This document shows positions 1-5,163 of a DNA stretch of 5,163 bases, in pieces. The position numbers and the translations under genes are program-made. Where the stretch lies: contig VBLD01000147.1 in NCBI GenBank assembly GCA_005879205.1, positions 1-5,163 on the forward strand, in the 5' to 3' direction. Each line of letters opens with the position of its first letter. The first letter of the stretch is position 1. The notes under the pieces were generated by a model. The model ran no database searches. It saw nothing but the letters and a program-made list of their open reading frames with translations, and was not told the DNA's origin. The DNA comes from Deltaproteobacteria bacterium (lineage in GTDB: Bacteria > Desulfobacterota > Binatia > DP-6).

Positions 1-205
1 CGGGCTACAGCGAGCACGTACGGCGGACCGGCCGGGACCCGCTTGCTTCGCGCCCGGACACGCAGTCTAGGCAACACGCTCACGCTCCGGCTCGTTTGCC
101 GCGCCGGCTCCGCCGGCCGCGGCACGCCGGTCGCTCGACGCACCGGGCGGGGAGTCTTGCCGTCCGCCCCCGGGCCCCGGGCCGAGAAGTCTCGGCCCGG
201 GCTTC
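1..205. other. Left-edge region with no supportable gene
   Basis: No convincing coding sequence is visible here. One forward frame is open from the edge through position 276, but its translation is rich in Arg, Pro, Gly and Ser, has no recognisable motif, and runs into the antisense of the gene ending at 206. A second forward frame stops at 68-70 and could be the last codons of an upstream gene, but 22 residues are too few to judge. No tRNA-like cloverleaf was recognised. An imperfect GC-only hairpin lies at about 98-123 and a perfect inverted repeat at 176-201. The region is probably a 3' intergenic spacer. Confidence 0.5.
176..201 (-). terminator. Perfect 12-bp inverted repeat just after the operon's last stop codon
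   Basis: The arms CCCGGGCCGAGA (176-187) and TCTCGGCCCGGG (190-201) are exact reverse complements around a 2-nt centre. In RNA the innermost pair would open to give an 11-bp stem with a 4-nt loop. The repeat starts 4 bp beyond the stop codon of the leftward gene, which is where an operon terminator is expected. On the minus strand the stem is followed by a G/C run and no U-tract. On the plus strand it is followed by CTTCTT. It is therefore not a textbook intrinsic terminator for the operon, and may instead act for forward transcription, in both directions, or as an mRNA 3'-end stabiliser. Confidence 0.55.
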
Positions 206-1159
206 TTAGTGCGGGCAGTCGCTCGCCGAGCCGACGAATCCGGTCTCGGGCGCGCCGCCCGCCACCCAGTCGGTAATGAGCTGCATGGCGGACGCGTCGA
301 GGTACGGTCCGCCGCGTGGCATGCGCTCGCCCTCGCCGAGCTCGAGCGTGCCGCGCAGCTTCAGCACGAGGAAGCTGTTGTCGACGTCGCCGGGAAGCAC
401 GCGATCGAGCGAGCGGTTGGACTCCGAGGCCACGACGTTCACCAGGTTCGTGTAGGCGTCGCCGGGCTGGAGCGAGAGATCGTGGGGCGGCTGCGCGGCG
501 GCGTGGCACGTGGGCAGCGCGCAGCGCGGCGTGAAGATCTGCCGCCGCATCTGGTCGAAGGTGCCGGTGACGCCGGTGCAGGGGCCGTCGACGCCCGGCA
601 GGCAGCTGATCTTGAGCGTGTCCGAGTCGTTGACGGCGGTCGTGCCCGCGTGACCGTCGAGACGTGAGCGAAGCGTCTTCGACGTCTTGTGGTAGGTCTG
701 CGTGCGCAGCGAGAGCTTCATCGTGATGGAGATCGTCGCGGGGTTCACGTCGTCGGCGGTGCAGCGGTCGTGCTGTGCCGGGGAGAGCGGCAGGAACAGC
801 TGGTTCACCTGGTCCTGGAGCGTCTGGAATCCGAAGTCGTGCTTCGGATTGGTGTCGGGCTGGAAGTTCTTGATCGTGAACAGCTCGAGCGATGCCGGGG
901 CGCAGTCCGGGAGGTTCGCGTCCGTCACGTTGAGACACACGCTCAGCGGGATGCCGCACCGGCCGACCGTCGCATCCGTGTCGCAGCTCGGGTCGTTGTC
1001 GACGCAGCGGATCTGGCGCGGCCGACTCGGCGGGTAGTTGGCCGGCGTGGTGCCGAACTCGACCAGGCAGTCGGTGCGGGGCGGCCCGCCGCCGGGCGTC
1101 AGGCCGATGGCCGGCGACCCCGCGAGCACCACCACCGCTGTGAGGACCGCGAGTCTCAT
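206..1159 (-). CDS. Secreted Cys-rich protein with C-terminal cytochrome-c-like (C-x4-C-H) domain
   Basis: Encodes 317 residues. Residues 1-19 look like a Sec signal peptide (MRLAVLTAVVVLAGSPAIG), so the protein is probably exported. Residues 30-90 hold six cysteines (31, 52, 59, 68, 75, 86) with a CVDNDPSCD stretch, an arrangement I cannot assign to a named family. Residues 91-200 are a linker or second domain with C133, C186 and C194. Residues 201-305 resemble the cytochrome-c-like modules of Myxococcus-type and planctomycete proteins: an RCALPTCHA segment (C213, C218, H219) gives a C-x4-C-H candidate haem site instead of C-x2-C-H, followed by NLVNV, RVLPGD, SFLVLKLRGT and RMPRGGP, where M280 could be the distal ligand. 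The ATG at 1159 was chosen because it begins the signal peptide and overlaps the upstream DUF1501 stop as ATGA. No Shine-Dalgarno is visible, so translation is probably coupled. An in-frame extension to 1351 lies inside DUF1501 and lacks a signal. An electron-transfer role is inference. Confidence 0.85.
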   Translation of the reverse strand: MRLAVLTAVVVLAGSPAIGLTPGGGPPRTDCLVEFGTTPANYPPSRPRQIRCVDNDPSCDTDATVGRCGIPLSVCLNVTDANLPDCAPASLELFTIKNFQPDTNPKHDFGFQTLQDQVNQLFLPLSPAQHDRCTADDVNPATISITMKLSLRTQTYHKTSKTLRSRLDGHAGTTAVNDSDTLKISCLPGVDGPCTGVTGTFDQMRRQIFTPRCALPTCHAAAQPPHDLSLQPGDAYTNLVNVVASESNRSLDRVLPGDVDNSFLVLKLRGTLELGEGERMPRGGPYLDASAMQLITDWVAGGAPETGFVGSASDCPH

Positions 1160-2481
1160 CCGAGAAATCCGAGGTCGGTGAACGTGGACCACCCGCCGGA
1201 CGCGGGCAGGATCGTCGCCGGATCCGTCACCCCGAGCCACTTGAGGATGGTACCGAAGTAGTCGCGGAAGTCGATGGTGCGGCCCTCGCCCGTCCCGGTC
1301 TCCTCGAAGGCGAGGTTGCCGTCGCCGTCCTGATTGGCGAGATCCGGACATCCACCCCAGATCTTCGCCGCCGCCACCGCGTCGCCGGCGACGAACATGG
1401 GCGAGACGCTGCCGTGATCCGTCCCGGCGTTGTTGCCGTAGCCGTTCTCCTCGATGCGGCGGCCGAACTCCGAGAAGGTCCAGATGACCGTCTTGGCGCG
1501 GGTGGTGGCATCCATGCTGTCGAGGAAGGCCTTCATCGCGTTGCCGAGGCGGCTGAGCAGCGCGCCCTGGAAGCCGCCGGCGGCGCCCTGGCCGGAGTGC
1601 GTGTCGAAGCCGTCGATGCCGACGTGGAAGATGCGCGCGCCCACGCCCGCCTGGATGATGCTGAGCACCATCTTCAGGTCCTGCCCTAGGTTGCCGGCGA
1701 TCGCGTCGAGCAGCGGCGCATCGACCGTCGCGTGCGGGTAGCCCGCCGTCTTGAGCGAGGTCGCGTAGCCGACGGCCGCGATCCGATCGAGCGGCGCCGG
1801 CGCCGAGGCGAGGCTCTGGTAGATGTCGTCGAACGCGCCCTGCTTGGCGACGTCGTCGTCCGGCGAGTAGTCGTAGTCGACGGGGAAGACGAAGCTCGGC
1901 AGATCACCGATGGCGAGCACGCTGGTCGACGCGGTCCGCAGGAGCGGCGTCAGGTAGCCGCCCTCGACGTCCACCGCCGGCACGGCGGTGGCGGGCAGGC
2001 CGAGCGTGTCGAGCCAGCCGCCGAGCCAGCCCGTTGCCGGGACGCCCACGGGATCGGCCCGGTACCAGATCACCTCGGACAGGAAGTGCGACAGGCTCTG
2101 GTTCGGGTACCCGACGCCGGGGACGATCGCGAGCTTCCCGGCATGGAACAGCGCCCAGAGCCCGTTCAGCGTATCGGGGTGGAGGGCATAGGTGTGCCCC
2201 AGCGCATCGGTCCCGACCTCGGTCGGGCCGAGCGCGGTCGTCGAGAGGCCCAGCGCGGGACGGCTCGTCTGGTAGAGTGAGCGGTTCGGTCCGGTGACGG
2301 GGATCAGCGTGTTGAGGCCGTCGTTGCCGCCATAGAGGCGGATCGCCACGAGGATGGCGTCGGTCGGCCCGGAGGCCCAGGCCACGCCGGGGCGCCCGGG
2401 AAGGACGCGCCAGCCGGACAACGCCAGGCCGGCCGTCGTCGCGGCGGCGCCCTGCAGGAAGCGACGACGGGTGATTCGCAT
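1156..2481 (-). CDS. DUF1501 family protein with twin-arginine signal
   Basis: Encodes 441 residues. The N-terminus carries a twin-arginine signal (T4-R5-R6-R7-F8-L9-Q10), then a hydrophobic Ala/Leu stretch to about residue 23 and a likely cleavage near AWA (34-36), so the protein should be exported folded. The mature part shows the DUF1501 signatures in order: GGNDGLNTLIP (51-61), HPDTLNGLWALF (101-112), GFDTHSGQ (291-298), SEFGRR (337-342) and GTDHG (353-357). The Asp/His-rich motifs fit the family's proposed relation to the alkaline phosphatase/sulfatase fold, but no substrate is known. Length is normal and the gene looks intact. It is the middle gene of the operon, 13 bp after DUF1800 and overlapping the next gene by 4 bp. 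The start at 2481 is supported by the Tat signal beginning there and by a purine-rich ribosome-binding stretch directly upstream. Family assignment is firm and function unknown. Confidence 0.95.
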   Translation of the reverse strand: MRITRRRFLQGAAATTAGLALSGWRVLPGRPGVAWASGPTDAILVAIRLYGGNDGLNTLIPVTGPNRSLYQTSRPALGLSTTALGPTEVGTDALGHTYALHPDTLNGLWALFHAGKLAIVPGVGYPNQSLSHFLSEVIWYRADPVGVPATGWLGGWLDTLGLPATAVPAVDVEGGYLTPLLRTASTSVLAIGDLPSFVFPVDYDYSPDDDVAKQGAFDDIYQSLASAPAPLDRIAAVGYATSLKTAGYPHATVDAPLLDAIAGNLGQDLKMVLSIIQAGVGARIFHVGIDGFDTHSGQGAAGGFQGALLSRLGNAMKAFLDSMDATTRAKTVIWTFSEFGRRIEENGYGNNAGTDHGSVSPMFVAGDAVAAAKIWGGCPDLANQDGDGNLAFEETGTGEGRTIDFRDYFGTILKWLGVTDPATILPASGGWSTFTDLGFLG

Positions 2482-2491
2482 CTCTCCCCCC
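2482..2491 (-). promoter_or_regulatory. Ribosome-binding stretch for the DUF1501 gene
   Basis: The minus strand reads GGGGGGAGAG immediately before the ATG at 2481, within the 13-bp gap after the DUF1800 stop. It is the most Shine-Dalgarno-like sequence in the operon and fixes the start. The GGAG core lies only 2 nt from the ATG, so the effective pairing may use the preceding G-run. Confidence 0.55.
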
Positions 2492-2494
2492 TGA

Positions 2495-3835
2495 TCAGTG
2501 GACCTGGAAGTGCGGCAGCTCGAGCACCAGCGCGACCAGCCCCCGGACCTTCTCGTCGAGGAACGTGAAATCGTCGAGCGCGGGCGGCGGCGCGGGGTCG
2601 TTCAGGTACGCGTCGAGCCGATTCGCCACGCTCGCCGGCGGCTGCAGCGGCCCGAGCAGCGTCAGGGCGCGCTGGACCACGTCCGCCGTCGTGCTCGCGC
2701 CGTTGACGAGCAGCGTCGGGTCGAACTTGAAGCTTCGACCACGGCCCGCCCCGAGGTCGCGCGCGTAGCCGTAGCGGGCGAGCAGCGTGCCGGCGCTCAT
2801 CCAGGCGAGCCCGCCGGGCCAGCCGGCCACGTTGGGCGGCGCGAAGAGCGTCTGCCCCATCGACTCGAGCGCGAACGGCAGGTCGCGCCAGTTGGTCTTC
2901 GCCTGGAGCATGCGCAGCGGCTGGAGGACGAACTCGACGGGCGACTTGACGGTGCCGGCCATGTTCGCCGCGGTGTAGAACTCGTCGGCCGCGAAGATCG
3001 CGCGCAGCATCGGCGCCACTTCCCAGCCCGAGGCGGTGAAGGCGTCGGCCATCGTGTCGACGAGCGCGTCCGAGGGCTCGGCCGGGCCGAAGAAGCGTGC
3101 GAGCTTGCGGGCGAGGAAGCGCGCCACCCGGGGCTTGGCCGGCGCCCGCGTGTCGAGGTGGCCGAAGATGATCTCGATCACGTCGTCCGCCGACGCCACG
3201 CCCTCGACGCCGAGGTTGCCGGTCACCCCCATGAACGTCTTGTCGGCCTCGTCGTCGTGACGGCTGGAATCGAAGGCCCCTTTGTTGCCGTCGATCACGT
3301 AGCCGGTCAGCGCACGGGCCAGCTGGTGCACGTCGCTCTGCGTGTAGTTGCCAGCGCCGGCGTCGTCCTTGATGCCGAGCGTGAACAGCTCCATCAGCTC
3401 GCGCGCGTAGTTCTCGTTCGGGTTGGTGAGCTCGTTCTCCTGTCCGTCGAGGAAGATGAGCATCGCCGGATCTTTGGTGACCGCGCGCACGAGCGCCTTG
3501 AAGTTGCCGGTGGCGAACAGCCGGAAGAGGCCGTTCTGCACGTTCATCAGCTTGATGTCGTCGACCTTCTCGATCGAGTTCGCGAAGTGCCCGTGCCAGA
3601 AGAACGTCATCTTCTCCTGGAGCGGCGGCTTCTTCAGCATGCGCTTGAGCCAGGTGCGCGCGGCGCTCTCCGCGTCGCGGCCCTGGGTGCTGCTCTTCGA
3701 GGTCTTGAAGGAGAGGAAACGGTCAGCGGCGGCGCCCGCGTCCATGCCGACGAGCGCGTTGATCTCGGCCTCCGTGCCGCCGAAGCCCGCGCGCCGGTAA
3801 AGGTGGGCGGCCTTCTCGTAGTCGAGAATGGCCAT
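2495..3835 (-). CDS. DUF1800 family protein
   Basis: Encodes 446 residues from the ATG at 3835. Family signatures run the whole length: HLYRRAGFGG (11-20), MTFFWHGHF (76-84), NENYARELMELFTLG (140-154), YTQSDVHQLARALTG (164-178), KPRVARFLARKLARFF (234-249), KSPVEFV (297-303) and GQTLFAPPNVAGWPGG (327-342). DUF1800 proteins commonly sit beside DUF1501 genes, as here, but their activity is not established. There is no signal peptide or membrane segment, unlike the two downstream products. The start is uncertain: an in-frame ATG at 3859 would add eight residues (MACDASPS). I prefer 3835 because family homology begins almost at once and because the TTGACA at 3874-3879, if a -35 box, would put the transcript start near or past 3859. 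Neither start has a clear Shine-Dalgarno. The frame stays open to 4297, but that part is the antisense of the 3939-4472 gene. This is the first gene of the operon. Confidence 0.93.
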   Translation of the reverse strand: MAILDYEKAAHLYRRAGFGGTEAEINALVGMDAGAAADRFLSFKTSKSSTQGRDAESAARTWLKRMLKKPPLQEKMTFFWHGHFANSIEKVDDIKLMNVQNGLFRLFATGNFKALVRAVTKDPAMLIFLDGQENELTNPNENYARELMELFTLGIKDDAGAGNYTQSDVHQLARALTGYVIDGNKGAFDSSRHDDEADKTFMGVTGNLGVEGVASADDVIEIIFGHLDTRAPAKPRVARFLARKLARFFGPAEPSDALVDTMADAFTASGWEVAPMLRAIFAADEFYTAANMAGTVKSPVEFVLQPLRMLQAKTNWRDLPFALESMGQTLFAPPNVAGWPGGLAWMSAGTLLARYGYARDLGAGRGRSFKFDPTLLVNGASTTADVVQRALTLLGPLQPPASVANRLDAYLNDPAPPPALDDFTFLDEKVRGLVALVLELPHFQVH

Positions 3836-3938
3836 CGAGGGTGAAGCGTCACAAGCCATACCCCGGCACGAGGTGTCAAGGTGAACACTCGCCGCGGGGG
3901 GTTTCTCGGCAGGCGGCGATTGCGCTAACACGGCCGTC
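3836..3938. promoter_or_regulatory. Divergent intergenic region driving the DUF1800 operon and the 3939 gene
   Basis: These 103 bp separate two genes read away from each other, so promoters for both should lie here. On the minus strand a perfect TTGACA (3879 to 3874) is a candidate -35 box. The best-spaced -10 (17 bp, GCTTGT at 3851-3856) is poor. On the plus strand GCTAACA (3924-3930) lies 8 nt before the ATG at 3939 and could be a -10 element giving a nearly leaderless mRNA, but no good -35 matches it. The imperfect palindrome GTGTCAAGGTGAACAC (3873-3888) overlaps the TTGACA and could be an operator. Confidence 0.35.
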
Positions 3939-4472
3939 ATGCGGCGCGTCTCCCCCCTCGTCCTGCTCGCAGTCAGCGCGGCCGTCGCGGCCGACTCCGT
4001 GCAGACCGAGGCGGTGGGGATCCGTTTCGCGGTGCCGCGCGAGTGGGCCCGCGTGCCGGCGCCGTCCGAGATGCGGGCCGCCCAGTACCGCATCCCGCGG
4101 ACGGCGGGCGACACCGAGGACGCGGAGCTCGTGCTGTTCTTCTTCGGCCAGGGCAAGGGGGGCGCCGCCGACGACAACCTCACGCGCTGGTACGGGCAGT
4201 TCACCGAGCCCGACGGCCGCGCCCCGCGCGACGTGGCGACCGTGACCAGCCGGACGGTACGCGGCCTCCACGTGACGGCGGTGGACCTCGCGGGCACCTA
4301 CCTCGGCGGCGCGCCGGGGAGCGCGCCGCGCCCCGGCTTCCGCCTGCTCGCGGCGGTCGTCGAGGGCGCGGGCGGGCCCTGGTTCTTCAAGGCCGTCGGC
4401 CCGGCGCCCACGATCGGCGCGGCGAAGGCCGCGTTCAACGCCCTGGTGGACTCACTCCAGGCTCATCCCTGA
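3939..4472 (+). CDS. Small secreted protein of unknown function
   Basis: Encodes 177 residues. Residues 1-18 (MRRVSPLVLLAVSAAVAA) form a clear Sec signal peptide with likely cleavage before D19, giving a mature periplasmic or secreted protein of about 159 residues. The conserved-looking core is IRFAVPREWARVP (28-40), then MRAAQYRIPR (45-54), GDTEDAELVLFFFG (57-70) and GGAADDNLTRWYGQF (74-88), ending with GPWFFKAVGP (146-155). I recall this pattern from uncharacterised secreted proteins in many environmental bacteria, but can name no family or activity. There is no lipobox and no cysteine in the mature part. The ATG at 3939 begins the signal peptide. It has no Shine-Dalgarno, but a -10-like GCTAACA ends 8 nt upstream. 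The gene is transcribed divergently from the DUF1800 operon and convergently with the hydratase gene, so it is probably monocistronic. Confidence 0.85.
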   Translation: MRRVSPLVLLAVSAAVAADSVQTEAVGIRFAVPREWARVPAPSEMRAAQYRIPRTAGDTEDAELVLFFFGQGKGGAADDNLTRWYGQFTEPDGRAPRDVATVTSRTVRGLHVTAVDLAGTYLGGAPGSAPRPGFRLLAAVVEGAGGPWFFKAVGPAPTIGAAKAAFNALVDSLQAHP

Positions 4473-4493
4473 GCCCGGCCCGCGCGCGCTCAG
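4469..4493. terminator. Possible bidirectional hairpin spanning two convergent stop codons
   Basis: CTGAGC (4469-4474) and GCTCAG (4488-4493) are exact reverse complements, separated by a 13-nt G/C-only centre that can add two more pairs after one mismatch. The two convergent genes end inside the arms, each TGA lying in one arm. There is no T-tract on either side. Part of the symmetry is forced because both genes end in TGA, so this may be chance. Confidence 0.25.
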
Positions 4494-4975
4494 CGGTTCA
4501 TCGGCGGATGGTAGAGCACCAGCATCTCGTAGATGACGGCCGGCTTGTCCTTGCCGACGACGTGGACGTGGAGCTCCTGGGTGAGCTGCGTCCCGAGCGG
4601 CTTTGCCTCGACGCCGGTCAAGCGCGAGCGCGCGTGGATCCTGGCACCCGCCGGGACCGGTGACACGAAGCGCAGCTTGTTGGCCCCGTAGTTGGTCGCG
4701 TTCCCGAAGCCGCTGATCTGCCACGTCGGCTTGGCGCGCATCGCCGGCAGCAGGCTGAGGGTCAGAAACCCGTGCGCGACCGTCCCGCCGAAGGGACTCT
4801 CGCGCTTGGCGCGCTCGACGTCCACGTGGATCCACTGGTGGTCGCCGGTCAGCTCGGCAAAGCGGTCGATCATCTGCTGGCTGACCTCGATCGGCTCGCT
4901 CCAGTCGCTGAACGCGTCGCTGATTTTCGACTTCAGGCGCTCGATGTCGTCGAACCGGATCTGTTCCACGGGCAT
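4490..4975 (-). CDS. MaoC-like (R)-specific enoyl-CoA hydratase, Rv0130 (HtdZ)-type
   Basis: Encodes 161 residues of a single hot-dog domain. The hydratase motif FAELTGDHQWIHVD (39-52) contains the expected catalytic pair D45 and H50, with the same spacing as Asp/His in Aeromonas PhaJ and in Mycobacterium tuberculosis Rv0130. It continues through A56, FGGTVAHGFLTLSLLP (62-77), NYGANKLRFVSPVPAG and a final strand with KPAVIYEMLVLY. From memory of Rv0130 the DHQWIHVD, VAHGF and NYGxNKxRF segments align closely. The predicted reaction is reversible hydration of trans-2-enoyl-CoA to (R)-3-hydroxyacyl-CoA in the cytoplasm. The acyl chain length cannot be told. No signal peptide or second hot-dog repeat is present, and length is normal. 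The start at 4975 has a strong Shine-Dalgarno. Neighbouring genes give no clue to the pathway (fatty-acid, polyester or lipid metabolism are all possible). Confidence 0.93.
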   Translation of the reverse strand: MPVEQIRFDDIERLKSKISDAFSDWSEPIEVSQQMIDRFAELTGDHQWIHVDVERAKRESPFGGTVAHGFLTLSLLPAMRAKPTWQISGFGNATNYGANKLRFVSPVPAGARIHARSRLTGVEAKPLGTQLTQELHVHVVGKDKPAVIYEMLVLYHPPMNR

Positions 4976-4977
4976 GT

Positions 4978-4986
4978 CCTCCCTTT
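4978..4986 (-). promoter_or_regulatory. Shine-Dalgarno of the hydratase gene
   Basis: The minus strand reads AAAGGGAGG followed by AC and the ATG at 4975. It is the best Shine-Dalgarno in the window and fixes the start. Neither plus-strand gene start has anything comparable. Confidence 0.7.
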
Positions 4987-5038
4987 CCGGGTATCCTTCC
5001 TACCCCGCCCGCCCGTGCCGACGGAAGAGCGGGCGGCG

Positions 5039-5067
5039 TTGGCCTCGGTGGCAGCCCCGGGTATGCT
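5039..5067 (+). promoter_or_regulatory. Sigma-70-like promoter of the DUF1232 gene, probably leaderless
   Basis: TTGGCC (5039-5044; 4 of 6 match TTGACA) and TATGCT (5062-5067; 4 of 6 match TATAAT) are separated by exactly 17 bp. The ATG at 5077 begins 10 nt after the end of the -10, so transcription would start at or within a few bases of the initiation codon. No Shine-Dalgarno precedes the ATG, which agrees with leaderless expression. Confidence 0.55.
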
Positions 5068-5076
5068 GGCCGGGCG

Positions 5077-5163
5077 ATGTCGACCGGCGCCGAGAGCACG
5101 CGCTCCCAGCGGAGCAGGGCACTCGACTTCCTGATCCACCTGCCGAACCTCGTGCGGCTCTAC
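5077..5163 (+). CDS. N-terminus of a probable DUF1232 (YkvA-like) protein, cut by the window end
   Basis: Only 29 codons are present, open to the edge. After a short polar lead (MSTGAESTRSQRSR) comes ALDFLIHLPNLVRLY, ending at the window edge. The LPNLVRLY pattern is typical of the start of DUF1232 (YkvA) proteins, small proteins usually with a hydrophobic C-terminal segment and no defined function. The ATG at 5077 is chosen because it sits just downstream of the promoter at 5039-5067. An earlier ATG at 5063 is in another frame and lies within the -10 box. The gene is divergent from the hydratase gene, with 101 bp between the two start codons. The family call rests on few residues. Confidence 0.6.
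   Translation, partial: MSTGAESTRSQRSRALDFLIHLPNLVRLY

Noticed and set aside
98..123. GC-only imperfect hairpin (GCCGCGCCGGC ... GCCGGCCGCGGC)
   Set aside because: It needs a bulge, has no T-tract on either side, and such structures arise easily in sequence this rich in G and C.
43..276. A forward open frame from the left edge
   Set aside because: Low-complexity Arg/Ser/Pro translation, no credible ATG start, and it runs over the hairpin and into the antisense of the first gene.
1160..1351. An upstream extension of the cytochrome-like protein by 64 codons
   Set aside because: It lies in another frame of the DUF1501 gene, is Arg-rich, and would bury the Sec signal peptide that starts at the ATGA overlap.
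1732..2280. A 182-codon plus-strand open frame inside DUF1501
   Set aside because: Arg/Gly/Glu-rich antisense shadow of the DUF1501 coding sequence.
2498..3844. A 448-codon plus-strand open frame lying opposite the whole DUF1800 gene
   Set aside because: Its translation is an Arg/Glu/Val/His-rich shadow without any motif, while the minus strand encodes clear DUF1800 signatures throughout. Long antisense frames are expected at this GC content.
3836..4297. An N-terminal extension of the DUF1800 frame by about 154 codons
   Set aside because: It is Ser/Arg/Thr-rich, has no homology-like motif, crosses the divergent promoter region and is antisense to the secreted-protein gene, whose signal peptide and motifs are convincing.
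4452..5099. A 215-codon minus-strand frame overlapping the hydratase gene, and a 206-codon plus-strand frame at 4043-4663
   Set aside because: Both are Arg/Ala/Pro-rich out-of-frame readings of real genes. The MaoC motifs and the secreted-protein motifs lie in the other frames.
1..5163. tRNA, rRNA, CRISPR array, transposon ends or phage genes
   Set aside because: No cloverleaf-like segments, spaced repeats, transposase motifs or terminal inverted repeats were seen on either strand; composition is uniform across the window.

Overview
This is a compact, gene-dense stretch of a very GC-rich bacterial chromosome. It carries five complete protein genes and the first 29 codons of a sixth. No RNA gene, insertion sequence, CRISPR array or origin was recognised. 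Nearly every gene also throws up long open frames on the opposite strand, as expected at high GC. The organism cannot be fixed from sequence alone. The DUF1800-DUF1501 pair beside a cysteine-rich, C-x4-C-H haem-type protein resembles what is seen in uncultured deltaproteobacterial-type or Binatota-like lineages, as well as Planctomycetes and Acidobacteria. I lean towards the first group, as an inference only.

Layout. Positions 1-205 hold no gene I can support, but include a perfect 12-bp-arm inverted repeat (176-201) just past the stop of the first gene. Positions 206-3835 are a three-gene, leftward (minus-strand) operon read in the order DUF1800 protein (2495-3835), Tat-exported DUF1501 protein (1156-2481), and secreted cysteine-rich protein with a C-terminal cytochrome-c-like domain (206-1159). 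The first two are 13 bp apart and the last two overlap by 4 bp (ATGA). A 103-bp divergent intergenic region (3836-3938) separates this operon from a rightward gene for a small secreted protein of unknown function (3939-4472). That gene converges, with a 17-bp gap, on a leftward MaoC-type hot-dog hydratase gene similar to mycobacterial Rv0130 (4490-4975). A second divergent region (4976-5076) carries a good sigma-70-like promoter for a rightward gene cut by the window edge, whose N-terminus looks like a DUF1232 (YkvA) protein.

How the genes may work together. The operon is the most interesting part. One product has a twin-arginine signal and one a Sec signal plus a haem-type motif, so the system probably acts in the periplasm or at the cell surface and may involve electron transfer. 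The DUF1800 partner has no visible signal peptide and may be carried out with DUF1501. The biochemical role of DUF1501/DUF1800 pairs is not established. The hydratase, the small secreted protein and the DUF1232 gene look like separate transcription units with no evident link to the operon.
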